Shown here: positions 35,543-45,063 of the stretch, piece after piece
How positions within the stretch are numbered: the first letter of the stretch is position 1
Layout: each line of letters opens with the position of its first letter
DNA from: Pedobacter antarcticus
Lineage (GTDB): Bacteria; Bacteroidota; Bacteroidia; Sphingobacteriales; Sphingobacteriaceae
Reading direction: 5' to 3'
Assembly (NCBI RefSeq): GCF_900112985.1
Contig: NZ_FONS01000001.1
Location: forward strand, 679,730 to 743,729
Length of the DNA: 64,000 bases
The notes under the pieces: generated by a model
What the model was told of the DNA's origin: nothing
The model's database searches: none
Seen by the model: the letters and a program-made list of their open reading frames with translations, nothing else
Made by a program: the position numbers and the translations under genes

Positions 35543-37324
35543 CTACATTCTTTCCGGAACTTCAATGCCTAAAATACGTGTACCGGATTTCAGGATATTT
35601 GCCGTTACCCAGCTCAGATTCAGACGTAATTGTTTCAATTGCTGATCTTCCTCTTTCACGATTGGTGGAACTTCATGATAGAATTTATTAAACATCTTCG
35701 CCACTTCATAAATATAATTCGCTAAGCTGGCCGGACTGAATGATTTAGCTGCACTGGCAATCTCAGCCGGATATTTAGCTAATAAAATGATCATTTCCAG
35801 TTCGGTAGCTGATAAAGGGATCTGATTATCTACACGTTGATCTTCTCTGAAATCTGCTTTCAACAGCAAGGATTTGATACGTGCATGTGTATATTGAATA
35901 AACGGCCCTGTATTACCCTGAAAATCTATTGATTCAGCAGGATCAAATAATAAGCGCTTTTTAGGTTCAACTTTTAGCAGGAAGTATTTTAAAGCTCCCA
36001 TACCGATATTAAAGTATAGTTGCTCTTTCTCTTCTTCGGAGAAACGATCTACCTTCCCTAAAGCTTCTGTTTTTTCTTTTGCAGTGGCAACCATCTCAGC
36101 GATCAGATCATCTGCATCTACTACAGTACCTTCACGGGATTTCATTTTGCCGCTAGGTAAGTCTACCATTCCATAAGATAAGTGGTACAGCCCTTTAGCC
36201 CAGCTCTTCCCTAGTTTTTCCAGGATCAGGAAAAGCACTTTAAAGTGATAATCCTGCTCATTACCTACCACATAGATAGATTCATCCAGCTCAAAATCAT
36301 CTTGTTTCATTTGTGCTGTACCTAAATCCTGGGTGATATATACCGAAGTACCATCGGCACGGAGAACCAGTTTCTGATCCAGTCCGTCTGCAGTGAGGTC
36401 GATCCATACAGAACCGTCTTCTTTTTTGTAGAAAACTCCGCTCGCCAGGCCTTCCTCTACAGTATCTTTACCTAACAGATAAGTATTGCTTTCATAATAA
36501 AACTTATCAAAATCTACCCCTAGGTTTTTATAAGTGACTTCAAAGCCGTCATAAACCCAGGTGTTCATAGTTTTCCAAAGGGATATTACCTCGTCATCTC
36601 CGGCTTCCCAGGCTAAAAGCATAGCTTGCGCAGCTTTGATAAGCGGGGCATTCTTTTTCGCTTCTTCCTCAGTCTGACCTTCCTGTTTCAGTGCTTCGAT
36701 CTCTTTTTTATATTCTTTATCGAAAATCACATAGTATTTGCCAACTAAATGGTCGCCTTTAATACCTGCGCTTTCCGGCGTTTCACCATTACCCCATTTC
36801 TGCCATGCCAGCATAGATTTGCAGATATGGATGCCCCTATCATTGACCAGGTTTACTTTATATACTTCTGAACCGCTTGCTTTTAAAAGTTCTGAAACAG
36901 AATAGCCGAGTAAGTTATTTCTAACGTGTCCTAAGTGCAGGGGTTTATTGGTATTTGGAGAAGAATATTCTACCATCACTTTTTTACCGTTTGCCGGGAT
37001 CGTTCCGAAATCCGGTCTCAGAATGGTTGTATTAAATAAATCTACCCAATGCGCATTAGCAACGCTCAAGTTCAGGAAGCCTTTTACGACGTTGAAACCA
37101 GTGATTTCATCGACATTGGCCTGCAGATATTCACCCAATTCAGTAGCAGTAACTTCTGGTGATTTTTTTGAAAAGCGGACAACCGGAAAAACAACTAAAG
37201 TAATCTGACCTTCAAATTCACTTCTGGTATCCTGCAAATTCACTTGTGCTTCAGGAAGATCCTGACTATATAAACTTTTGACTGCTTCTACAGTCTTGGT
37301 GACGATATGTTGTTCGATATTCAT
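35543..37324 (-). CDS. argS: Arginyl-tRNA synthetase
   Basis: A 593-aa class I synthetase of normal length. The HIGH motif is HLGH in SSPNTNKPLHLGHVRNN and the KMSKS-like loop is GKMKSREGTVV. The N-terminal Add-1 domain and the C-terminal DALR anticodon-binding domain (ITGPFIQYTHARIKSLL onwards) are both present. It charges tRNA-Arg in the cytoplasm. The arginase gene lies 4 bp upstream on the same strand and arginine decarboxylase is divergent, so three arginine-using enzymes are clustered. Confidence 0.97.
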   Translation of the reverse strand: MNIEQHIVTKTVEAVKSLYSQDLPEAQVNLQDTRSEFEGQITLVVFPVVRFSKKSPEVTATELGEYLQANVDEITGFNVVKGFLNLSVANAHWVDLFNTTILRPDFGTIPANGKKVMVEYSSPNTNKPLHLGHVRNNLLGYSVSELLKASGSEVYKVNLVNDRGIHICKSMLAWQKWGNGETPESAGIKGDHLVGKYYVIFDKEYKKEIEALKQEGQTEEEAKKNAPLIKAAQAMLLAWEAGDDEVISLWKTMNTWVYDGFEVTYKNLGVDFDKFYYESNTYLLGKDTVEEGLASGVFYKKEDGSVWIDLTADGLDQKLVLRADGTSVYITQDLGTAQMKQDDFELDESIYVVGNEQDYHFKVLFLILEKLGKSWAKGLYHLSYGMVDLPSGKMKSREGTVVDADDLIAEMVATAKEKTEALGKVDRFSEEEKEQLYFNIGMGALKYFLLKVEPKKRLLFDPAESIDFQGNTGPFIQYTHARIKSLLLKADFREDQRVDNQIPLSATELEMIILLAKYPAEIASAAKSFSPASLANYIYEVAKMFNKFYHEVPPIVKEEDQQLKQLRLNLSWVTANILKSGTRILGIEVPERM

Positions 37325-37328
37325 AATT

Positions 37329-38279
37329 CTATTCGTTTCTTAAAGCATTTGTTGCTTTAACTAAAATTTCAAAGGCGTGTTCAGCCATTTGATTTTCCCT
37401 GTCGAGGGTCGGGTTCACTTCTACTATCTCAAAACAACATACTTTTTGAGCGGCCAGTAGCCTGCTCATTAGATTTCCGGCTTCTTTTTCTGTCAATCCC
37501 TGCGCAACTGGCGTACCTGTACCTCTTGAAGTAGTTGGATCAAGCGAGTCGACATCAAATGAGACATAGAGCAAATCGCAGGCATCAAGATACTGTAATG
37601 TCTCAATTACTATACGTTCTACTCCTCTTTTCCGCAGTTCGGCTGTAGTATATATTTTAACTTTATTCTTTTTGAGCAGCGACTCTTCCGGCTTTTCCAT
37701 ATCTCTTGCTGAGATGAGCACGAGGTCCCGGTAAGTTATTTTAGGTGCGATATTACCAACATTTTTTAATTGGTACCAGTAATTTAACGTTTCCTGATCC
37801 AGCTCATTGACTTTCGCGCCTAAATTATCTTCGTCTAAAACCATCGCCAGCGGCATGCCATGCATATTACCGGACGGTGTGGTATATGGCGAATGCAGAT
37901 CGGAATGAGCATCTATCCAAATCACGCCAAGCCGGGACTTCGGAAATGCTTTCTTAATACCGGCTATCGTGCCTGCAGCAGTACTATGATCGCCTGCGAG
38001 TACAATTGGAAACTCCTGATTATCTAGTGTTTCGGTAACTTTATCTGCTACTCTTTCGACCATAGTCAGGATTCCGGAGATTCTTTTTGCATATGGACTT
38101 CCGGTACCTTCCAGCAGCAAATGGTTCTCATTCGGGATTTCAACTGAATGATGTTTTTTAAAAAATCTACTCCCGAAATCAAGTGCGGCAATTTTAATCG
38201 CATCCACGCCAAGGCTAGCTCCGCGCGTACCTGCACCTAACTCAGACTTAACTTCTATTATTTTTAAGTTCTTCGCCAT
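37329..38279 (-). CDS. rocF: Arginase
   Basis: A 316-aa ureohydrolase that splits arginine into ornithine and urea. The Mn-binding motifs are all visible: GDHSTAAG, WIDAHSDLHSP and VSFDVDSLDPT. EVNPTLD near the C-terminus fits arginase rather than agmatinase. It lies 4 bp ahead of argS in the same operon. The neighbouring divergent decarboxylase competes for the same substrate, so the pair splits arginine between ornithine and agmatine. Confidence 0.93.
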   Translation of the reverse strand: MAKNLKIIEVKSELGAGTRGASLGVDAIKIAALDFGSRFFKKHHSVEIPNENHLLLEGTGSPYAKRISGILTMVERVADKVTETLDNQEFPIVLAGDHSTAAGTIAGIKKAFPKSRLGVIWIDAHSDLHSPYTTPSGNMHGMPLAMVLDEDNLGAKVNELDQETLNYWYQLKNVGNIAPKITYRDLVLISARDMEKPEESLLKKNKVKIYTTAELRKRGVERIVIETLQYLDACDLLYVSFDVDSLDPTTSRGTGTPVAQGLTEKEAGNLMSRLLAAQKVCCFEIVEVNPTLDRENQMAEHAFEILVKATNALRNE

Positions 38280-38380
38280 AAAAAAAATTACCAGTGTATT
38301 CTAAAGTGATTATCTTTGGCACCAAAATTAACTCATTTTAATTTGCCAACCCTTTAAATAATTGTTCAAAAATATAAAAA

Positions 38381-39772
38381 ATGCAGAGTTACTCCGAATT
38401 TCTTGATCTAAGTGTAGGTTTCCCTCAAGAGGGATATAGCGTTATTGATGACGAACTATACTTTCAGGATCTGAATTTAATGGAAATGATTGAGACTTAT
38501 GGCACGCCACTACGTTTCACTTATCTTCCGATGATCACTAAGAAGATTCAACAGGCTAAGCTGTTGTTTCAAACCGCGATCATCAAGAACAATTACCGTG
38601 GAGATTATAAATATTGCTATTGCACTAAGAGCTCCCACTTCAGGCACATCGTTGAAGAGGCTTTAAAGAATGGCATCCACCTGGAAACATCGTCTGCTTT
38701 TGATATGCCGATGATTGAGGCCCTGGAGAAAAAAGGCTCCCTCACGAAAGATATTACCGTAATCTGCAATGGTTTCAAAACCTATCAGTATAAACAGTAT
38801 ATCATTGATATGTTGCATGATGGTTATAAAAACATCATTCCTGTACTTGATAATAAAGAAGAGTTTAATCTTTTCGATGATGAAGTAGAACTGGACACGC
38901 CTTGTAACCTGGGTATCCGTATCGCGGCTGAAGAGCAACCAGATTCACAATTCTATACTTCCCGTTTAGGTGTACGTATGGAAGATGTGATTGACTTCTA
39001 CAACAACAAGATTTCTGCAAACCCTAATTTCAGGGTTAAATTGCTGCACTTCTTTATCAATTCTGGTATCACTGACTCTCCATATTATTGGAATGAGCTG
39101 GAAAAATATGTGACCCTGTATTGCAAATTCAAGAAAATTAATCCTGAACTGGACACTTTGGATATCGGTGGTGGTATGCCTTTCAAAGATTCACTGGTAT
39201 TTGATTTCGACTATGAATACATGGTGAACGAAATCGTAAAAAGGATTAAAGAAATCTGTGCTGAGCATGATGTGGTAGAACCGGATATCATTACTGAATT
39301 CGGAAAATACACTGTTGCTGAAGCGTCTGGTATCCTGTACAAGGTTTTAGGCCGTAAGCAACAGAATGACCGTGAAAAATGGTTGATGCTGGATGGCTCT
39401 TTCATTACTAATTTACCTGATGTTTGGGCTTTAAACCAGAAATACATCTTACTGCCGATCAATAACTGGGATGCAGAATATGAACGGGTAAACTTAGGTG
39501 GAATCACCTGCGACGGACAGGATTATTATAATCAGGAAGCGCATATGAACTCTGTATTTATGCCGAAAACCCGTAAAGTGCAATACCTTGGTTTCTTCAA
39601 TACCGGAGCATACCAAGAGGTATTGAGCGGTTATGGTGGTATCCATCATTGTTTATTACCGAGCCCTAAGCACGTAATTATCAGGAGAAACCGCGACGAG
39701 ACTTTCAACTTTGAGGTATTCGGAGAGGAACAAAACAGTAAACAGGTACTAAAGATTCTGGGTTATACCTAG
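38381..39772 (+). CDS. speA: Arginine decarboxylase (PLP, alanine-racemase fold)
   Basis: A 463-aa PLP enzyme of the fold III decarboxylase group. The Lys in DYKYCYCTKSSHFRHIVEEAL corresponds to the PLP-binding region (YCxK), and the LDIGGGMPFKDS glycine loop binds the phosphate. Bacteroidota carry this shorter form of biosynthetic arginine decarboxylase, which makes agmatine for polyamine synthesis. The context next to arginase and argS supports arginine over diaminopimelate as substrate, and lysA is separately present at 47973-49130. It is followed by a terminator. Confidence 0.82.
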   Translation: MQSYSEFLDLSVGFPQEGYSVIDDELYFQDLNLMEMIETYGTPLRFTYLPMITKKIQQAKLLFQTAIIKNNYRGDYKYCYCTKSSHFRHIVEEALKNGIHLETSSAFDMPMIEALEKKGSLTKDITVICNGFKTYQYKQYIIDMLHDGYKNIIPVLDNKEEFNLFDDEVELDTPCNLGIRIAAEEQPDSQFYTSRLGVRMEDVIDFYNNKISANPNFRVKLLHFFINSGITDSPYYWNELEKYVTLYCKFKKINPELDTLDIGGGMPFKDSLVFDFDYEYMVNEIVKRIKEICAEHDVVEPDIITEFGKYTVAEASGILYKVLGRKQQNDREKWLMLDGSFITNLPDVWALNQKYILLPINNWDAEYERVNLGGITCDGQDYYNQEAHMNSVFMPKTRKVQYLGFFNTGAYQEVLSGYGGIHHCLLPSPKHVIIRRNRDETFNFEVFGEEQNSKQVLKILGYT

Positions 39773-39794
39773 GCGAATATAAGAGACACAAACC

Positions 39795-39826
39795 AGCGGC
39801 TTTAATTAAATAAAGCCGCTTTTTTT
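39795..39826 (+). terminator. Rho-independent terminator after arginine decarboxylase
   Basis: A 10-bp stem agcggcttta / taaagccgct (39795-39804, 39811-39820) is followed by a T-run. Confidence 0.88.
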
Positions 39827-39892
39827 ATGTCTGAAATTTAGATTGGAATTTAGATTGGAATTTTAAAATCGCACTATAGTCCGGCCTGACCT

Positions 39893-40771
39893 CTAACGGA
39901 CCGCCATTCTTTTATTAAATTCTTGCTGTAAATCATCTATTTGCTGATTATAACCTTTCTGGTCTTTAAAAGCAGCTGGATTATATGCATCGCCGGGCTT
40001 ATGTTTAGTATGCAAACCAAATTGACTGGCATGCGAAGATACCCATAGATCAAATGTCAAACCTTTCATCGCCTTTAAAGTATACGCATAATCCTTAGCA
40101 ATCGTGGGATAAGCCTTAACATCAGCAAACTTTTTCTCGGTAACTATCGTCGGCATATTGGCGATCAGCACCCTGTAATAACCTTTATCGTCCTTCGTAT
40201 CAAAGATAAAGCTGCAGGAACCTTTTGTATGTCCGGGATGATGCAGCATATTCAGCGTTGTACCACCTAACACCACCTGATCAAAATCCTTTAACAAACG
40301 ATCGACCTTAACCGGCTGATAAGTACTTCCATGCCCACCCAAAGCATAATCCGATTTCCCGCCGTCTTCCATTACCTGTGCATCCCCACTATCTACCATC
40401 ACCTTTGCACCGGTCGCTTTCTTAATCGCCGCCATCGCACCCATATGATCATAATGTGCCTGAGTAGTCAATAATATCTTCGTATCAGCGAACTTAAAGC
40501 CCAGCTTCTCGATACTCGCCTTAATCTGCGCAGCAGAACTCGCCAGCCCAGTATTTATCAAAATATTGCCCTTCGGAGTCGTAATCAGATAACAGGCCAG
40601 ATCATAAGTACCTACATAATACAAATTACCTGCAATCCTAAACGGCTGATAAGCCTTCGACCACTCCGCCGGTACATTTGTCGGCTCCTGCACTTTCTGA
40701 GCCGCAGCCGTCAAACCAAACCCCGTAACCGCAATTGCCACTACAGCAATCTTAAACGTTTTCTTAAACAT
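39893..40771 (-). CDS. Subclass B3 metallo-beta-lactamase, Gln116 (GOB/PEDO-like)
   Basis: About 292 aa from the ATG at 40771, which opens a typical signal peptide (KKTFKIAVVAIAVTGFGLTAAAQ). Upstream in-frame codons would spoil the signal. The zinc site reads TQAHYDHMGAM, so the first ligand His116 of B3 enzymes is Gln, as in GOB enzymes of Elizabethkingia. The other ligands are visible: His118, Asp120 and His121, His196 in HHPGHTKGS, and His263 in SSHASQFGLH. It would hydrolyse beta-lactams in the periplasm, including carbapenems if it behaves like GOB. It stands alone beside a structured repeat. Confidence 0.88.
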   Translation of the reverse strand: MFKKTFKIAVVAIAVTGFGLTAAAQKVQEPTNVPAEWSKAYQPFRIAGNLYYVGTYDLACYLITTPKGNILINTGLASSAAQIKASIEKLGFKFADTKILLTTQAHYDHMGAMAAIKKATGAKVMVDSGDAQVMEDGGKSDYALGGHGSTYQPVKVDRLLKDFDQVVLGGTTLNMLHHPGHTKGSCSFIFDTKDDKGYYRVLIANMPTIVTEKKFADVKAYPTIAKDYAYTLKAMKGLTFDLWVSSHASQFGLHTKHKPGDAYNPAAFKDQKGYNQQIDDLQQEFNKRMAVR

Positions 40772-40895
40772 AATTTCAAATTGAATCCGGACATCATCAT
40801 GAAAAAGAAGATCCAAACGATCTCCAAACCGGACCTGAAGATATAAATTCCTATAAACTAAATCGAAGTTTCTTACAGGCTACAGGTAACTGGCA

Positions 40896-41203
40896 AAAAC
40901 CATAACCCATTTTAATTATGTAACACTCCTCAAAAGTTTCTTAACAAAAAAAGCGCTCTTACGAACGCCAACAACTAACTCTCTTCGCCTTACCATGCCC
41001 CCATACCGGACATCGCAATAAATCTCCGTTCGATGTGCAATATTTTTTACAACAAACTTACATGGAGAAACCTCAAATTAAAATGGGTTATGGTTTTACT
41101 GCCGACTTCCAGCCTCCGGCTGTGGAGGCAAAAACCATAACCCATTTTAATTGTGTAACGCTCTTCAAATGTTTCTCAATAAAAAAAGCGCTCTTACGAA
41201 CGC
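40896..41203 (-). repeat. Structured intergenic repeat, partial copy plus one full copy
   Basis: A repeat unit of about 235 bp. On the minus strand it contains a terminator-like hairpin (41203-41181, gcgttcgtaagagcgc then T-run), a 21-bp perfect inverted repeat (41131-41151 with 41077-41097) around an inner gcctcc/ggaggc hairpin, a ~105-nt segment, and another terminator (40968-40946). A truncated unit with only the right arm (40896-40916) follows. It lies between the 206-aa protein gene and the beta-lactamase gene. Confidence 0.85.
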
Positions 41204-41206
41204 AAT

Positions 41207-41827
41207 TTACAATCGCGACTTAAATTGAAAATGTTCAAGAAAAAGCTTTTCAATCGCCATGATACGTATCCTCCCATTTCTGCCAGGGCAGTTTTTCTCG
41301 TAAAAAGCAGGTGCATAAAAACTTAAACTACGGACCTTCTCTTTCGTCAATAACTGAACTTCCACGCTCGCTGCATCGTAAATGCGGGTATCAATAGGTA
41401 ACGGACACCCCCCGCCATCAACTGTATCATCTTGAATATCCCAAGCCTGCTCATCCTTAAGTGCCTTCCACAAAATCAAAAGCTCATCACCCGGAATAAA
41501 AAATGGATTGAAAAACTGATTAACTGCTATCGGCACCTTATAAATACTAAATCTGTGATTCATCAGGACTGCGTAACCTATATTGTGCGGCATCAGAACT
41601 TCCTCAGCTGGCGGGGCCCTATAAGTATAAGCTGTAATCGTATCGCCCTTCTTACTAATCATAACAAATTCTGGTGGCGAAAGAAATCCGGTCTTATACC
41701 CGAAGACAACCGTACTATCGGCATTATCCTGTAAAAAGGACAAAAGTAATTTCCCTTCCTTCAGTAACTGGGCGTCTGCTCCCTTCACACCTAAAAACAT
41801 AAAAAACAGCAATAACAAGAACCTCAT
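41207..41827 (-). CDS. Hypothetical exported protein
   Basis: A 206-aa protein with an N-terminal signal peptide (RFLLLLFFMFLGVKGADA). The mature part has LLSFLQDNADSTVVFGYKTGF at the start and three Cys residues later. I do not recognise the family. The stop is followed at once by a terminator hairpin (41203-41181) that forms part of the structured repeat. No partner gene is adjacent. Confidence 0.55.
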   Translation of the reverse strand: MRFLLLLFFMFLGVKGADAQLLKEGKLLLSFLQDNADSTVVFGYKTGFLSPPEFVMISKKGDTITAYTYRAPPAEEVLMPHNIGYAVLMNHRFSIYKVPIAVNQFFNPFFIPGDELLILWKALKDEQAWDIQDDTVDGGGCPLPIDTRIYDAASVEVQLLTKEKVRSLSFYAPAFYEKNCPGRNGRIRIMAIEKLFLEHFQFKSRL

Positions 41828-42093
41828 ACCCTAATAAATATTAATTACTCTTTACACATACACGTACCCCGTAAAAAAACGAGAAGCACCTCAATTAAAT
41901 CTGCCTTTAATATATAAAAAACTAAATCAGTAAAACCAATACTGAAACACATGCCGTCGCTGAATCCCCCGACGTACTAATCAACACCTCCCAACCGGCG
42001 TCAGCAAAAGAAGATCAAACATCTAATCGGATATTCATCTCCAAAAACTTAAAAAATGCCATTCAAAATCACTAAAAGATAAAATCCGAAAAC

Positions 42094-42607
42094 AAAAAAA
42101 AGCGCTCTTACGAACGCTAACAACTAACTCCTCTCCAACAAATGCTAAAAAACAATACGCCTTACCATGCCCCATACCGGACATCGCAATAAATCTCCGT
42201 TCGATGTGCAATATTTTTTGCAACAAACTTACATGGAGAAACCTCAAATTAAAATGGGTTATGGTTTTACTGCCGACTTCCAGCCTCCGGCTGTGGAGGC
42301 AAAAACCATAATCCATTTTAATTATGTAACACTCTTCAAAAGTTTCTTAATAAAAAAAGCGCTCTTACGAACGCCAACAACTAACTCTCTTCGCCTTACC
42401 ATGCCCCCATACCGGACATCGCAATAAACCTCCGTTCGATGTGCAATATTTTTCGCAACAAACTTACAGGGAGAAACCTCAAATTAAAATGGGTTATGGT
42501 TTTACTGCCGACTTACAGCCTCCGGCTGTGGAGGCAAAAACCATAACCCATTTTAATTGTGTAACACTCTTCAAAAGTTTCTTAATAAAAAAAGCGCTCT
42601 TACGAAC
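42094..42607 (-). repeat. Structured intergenic repeat, two tandem copies
   Basis: Two units of the same family as at 40896-41203, head to tail. Terminator-like hairpins followed by T-runs on the minus strand end at 42585, 42353 and 42095. The long inverted repeats are 42483-42503 with 42537-42557 (perfect) and 42248-42268 with 42302-42322 (one mismatch), both around gcctcc/ggaggc. Each unit also has a TAAGTTTG box on the minus strand that matches the Bacteroidota -7 element. The segment 41828-42093 next to it holds nothing I can name. Confidence 0.85.
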
Positions 42608-42617
42608 ACTTCCTTTA

Positions 42618-43052
42618 TTAAGAAACTTTTATCTCTTTACTCTCCGGCTGCACATCCACTTTTTTGCCAATCGTAATCGTCAAAATACCATTCACATATT
42701 CAGCAGCAATTTTTTCTGCATCTACACTTTCCGGTAACACGAAAGATCTGGCAAAAGAAAGGTAATCAAATTCTTTTCGGCTGTAGTTTTTAAGTTCAGC
42801 TGTATCAGCTGCTTTTTTCTCAGCCCAAATAGATAAGTTTTCTTTTTTCAGATTGATTTGGAAATCTTCTTTCTCCAATCCAGGGGCAGCAAGCTCGATA
42901 GTATAAGCCTCTTTTGACTCCATAATATTTACACCAGGAACTTTATTAATAGTGTAATTTTTATTTAGTGCATCACTGAACAATGAATCAAAAACGTTGT
43001 TAAAGTAAGGTGCGGTGTTTCTTGTGCGGTTGTTAAAATTTACTAATGTCAT
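42618..43052 (-). CDS. Hsp20/alpha-crystallin small heat shock protein
   Basis: A 144-aa protein. The alpha-crystallin domain runs from about residue 40 (VNIMESKEAYTIELAAPGLEKEDFQINL) to the GILTITIGK box near the C-terminus. FARSFVLPESVDAEKIAAEYVNGIL is typical of bacterial class A members. It binds unfolding proteins in the cytoplasm. The stop is followed by the first terminator of the structured repeat. Confidence 0.95.
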   Translation of the reverse strand: MTLVNFNNRTRNTAPYFNNVFDSLFSDALNKNYTINKVPGVNIMESKEAYTIELAAPGLEKEDFQINLKKENLSIWAEKKAADTAELKNYSRKEFDYLSFARSFVLPESVDAEKIAAEYVNGILTITIGKKVDVQPESKEIKVS

Positions 43053-43127
43053 GATTATTCTCCTTTATTTTTAATTTTCTTATTTGATACAAGCACTTAT
43101 TCAACTCTTATACCAAACCAATTATTT

Positions 43128-43610
43128 ATGATTTTCAAGACATTTTGGCGTAAAAATAAAAAACAAGATGACATAAGGTCCGAAACAGACTCGAATCTTG
43201 ACAAATTCAAGTATAAAACTACTATTGAAACCAGATTTGTGGATTTCGATATGATGGGTCACGTCAATAACGCGATGTATTTCACTTATATGGAAATTGC
43301 ACGGACTAAATATTGGAAGCAGGCAATTTCCTGGGACTGGGAAAAAACAGGCGTAGTAATTGCAAGTGCCGGAATTAACTATAAGTTACCGGTATTCCTG
43401 AAAGATACTATCAGTATGTATGTACGGACCTCGAGAATTGGAAATACAAGTTTCGATCTGGAGTATGTGATAGTCAAACATATCAATGGCGAGGAGAAGA
43501 TATGCACAAGGGGGAAAACGACTTGTGTGGCTTTCGACTATAAGACAAAGACGGCCGTGGAAATACCGGCCCATGAACGTAATAAAATGATTGAATTTGA
43601 ACAGTTATAG
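43128..43610 (+). CDS. Acyl-CoA thioesterase, 4HBT hotdog family
   Basis: A 160-aa protein. Residues about 30-150 are the YbgC/4HBT-type hotdog domain, with FVDFDMMGHVNNAMYFTYMEIARTKYW carrying the conserved Asp and the HVNNA motif. The first 25 residues are a charged leader. It hydrolyses short acyl-CoA or aromatic CoA esters; the substrate is unknown. The stop overlaps the start of a terminator. Confidence 0.88.
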   Translation: MIFKTFWRKNKKQDDIRSETDSNLDKFKYKTTIETRFVDFDMMGHVNNAMYFTYMEIARTKYWKQAISWDWEKTGVVIASAGINYKLPVFLKDTISMYVRTSRIGNTSFDLEYVIVKHINGEEKICTRGKTTCVAFDYKTKTAVEIPAHERNKMIEFEQL

Positions 43611-43632
43611 CGCCTGCCGAGCAGGCGCTTTT
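43609..43632 (+). terminator. Rho-independent terminator
   Basis: A 9-bp perfect stem agcgcctgc / gcaggcgct (43609-43617, 43621-43629) with a 3-nt loop and T-run. It serves the thioesterase gene. Confidence 0.88.
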
Positions 43633-43633
43633 A

Positions 43634-45043
43634 TTAAAAAATCTTGCCGGGATTGAGTATCAGATCAGGATCAAAAACACGTTTGATCCCACGCATCAGG
43701 TTGAGATGCACTTCACTATATTTAAGTGGCATAAATTCGCGCTGCACTAAACCAATTCCATGTTCTCCGGAAATTGTACCACCTAGTTTAGCGGTCAACT
43801 GAAAAATCTCGACAATCCCTTCTTTTAATTTATACTTCCAGTCTTCATCAGACATATCACCTTTGATGATATTGATATGTAGGTTGCCATCGCCCGCATG
43901 TCCGTAGCAAACACTTTCAAATCCATAACGGGCTCCAATTTCTTTAACACCATTAATGAGTTGAGGTAAAGCAGCACGCGGCACTACCGTATCTTCCTCC
44001 TTATAGACAGAATTGGATTTCACCGACTCGGCCATTACCCGGCGCATACGCCATAAGTCTTCCTTTTGAGCTGCAGTGTCTGCAAAAAGCACTTCAGTAC
44101 AACCATGTGATTCAAGCACCTCATTGACCTTCTCGACATCTTTAAATATCATGTCCAGATCATCGCCGTCAAGCTCAATCATCAGGAAAGCTTTTACATT
44201 ATCCTTGAGATCGAATTTAATATCATCAAAACGGATAACCCATTCTACCCCTTTGCGTTCCATAAATTCTAGTGCAGATGGAATAATACCAGCTCTGAAA
44301 ATTGCCGATACCGCAGCGCAGGCAGCTTCATTTTCCAGAAATGAGCCTAAAAGGACTACATTATGCTGAGTTCTGGGAATTAGTTTGGTCACAATTTTAG
44401 TGACCACGCCCAATGTTCCTTCTGAGCCGATCATTAACTGCGTGAGATTGTATCCTGATGCATACTTTAAGGTATTAGCACCTGTCCAGATAACATCTCC
44501 ATTTGGCAGGACGACTTCCAGATTTAAGATATATTCCCGGATAGTACCATATTTAACTACCCTTGGACCACCGGACCCATGTGCGACATTCCCCCCAATA
44601 AAACAAGAGCCTTTACTGGATGGGTCTACCGGATACAACAGACCTTCAGCAGCGACAGCATTCATAAATTCTTCGGTGATGACACCCGGCTCTACTGTTG
44701 CCTGAAGATTTTCTGTATCAATTTCTATAATAGATTTGAACCTTTCCATAGACATAAGTACCCCACCATAAACCGGTAATGCACCGCCACTAAGCCCTGT
44801 TCCACCACCCCTTGGGGTTACAGGAACGTAGGCCGAACTGCATAATTTCAAAATTGCTGAAACCTGAGCTGTATCTGCGGGCTTCACGACTACTTCCGGC
44901 TGATAGCGCAGATCTTCGGTTTCATCATGGCTGTAATTGTCAAGAACCTGACTATCTGTAAAGACGTTTGCTTCGCCGAGTATTTCAGTCAACTGCAAAA
45001 TAAAAGCAGCATCTATTAAATGATAAGGGCTGGTTACGGGCAT
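43634..45043 (-). CDS. FAD-linked oxidase, glycolate oxidase subunit GlcD-like
   Basis: A 469-aa flavoprotein. The FAD-binding PCMH domain occupies about residues 40-215 (YVPVTPRGGGTGLSGGALP, GGNVAHGSGGPR). The FAD-oxidase C domain follows, with CYGHAGDGNLHINI and SGEHGIGLVQREFM near the end. It oxidises a 2-hydroxy acid such as glycolate or D-lactate and passes electrons to a carrier. No iron-sulphur GlcF partner is adjacent. It ends just before the thioesterase terminator and is followed upstream by folB on the same strand. Confidence 0.9.
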   Translation of the reverse strand: MPVTSPYHLIDAAFILQLTEILGEANVFTDSQVLDNYSHDETEDLRYQPEVVVKPADTAQVSAILKLCSSAYVPVTPRGGGTGLSGGALPVYGGVLMSMERFKSIIEIDTENLQATVEPGVITEEFMNAVAAEGLLYPVDPSSKGSCFIGGNVAHGSGGPRVVKYGTIREYILNLEVVLPNGDVIWTGANTLKYASGYNLTQLMIGSEGTLGVVTKIVTKLIPRTQHNVVLLGSFLENEAACAAVSAIFRAGIIPSALEFMERKGVEWVIRFDDIKFDLKDNVKAFLMIELDGDDLDMIFKDVEKVNEVLESHGCTEVLFADTAAQKEDLWRMRRVMAESVKSNSVYKEEDTVVPRAALPQLINGVKEIGARYGFESVCYGHAGDGNLHINIIKGDMSDEDWKYKLKEGIVEIFQLTAKLGGTISGEHGIGLVQREFMPLKYSEVHLNLMRGIKRVFDPDLILNPGKIF

Positions 45044-45063
45044 AGTTTGTATAGGATATAAAA

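Noticed and set aside
42035..42316. 93-aa minus-strand frame with MSGMGHGK
   Set aside because: It lies in the structured repeat and the frame is broken by a one-base difference in the other units, where it would give only MSGMGAW; no protein-level conservation.
40896..42607. CRISPR array
   Set aside because: Repeated units are about 235-260 bp with hairpins and terminators; there are no short regularly spaced repeats with unique spacers and no cas genes.
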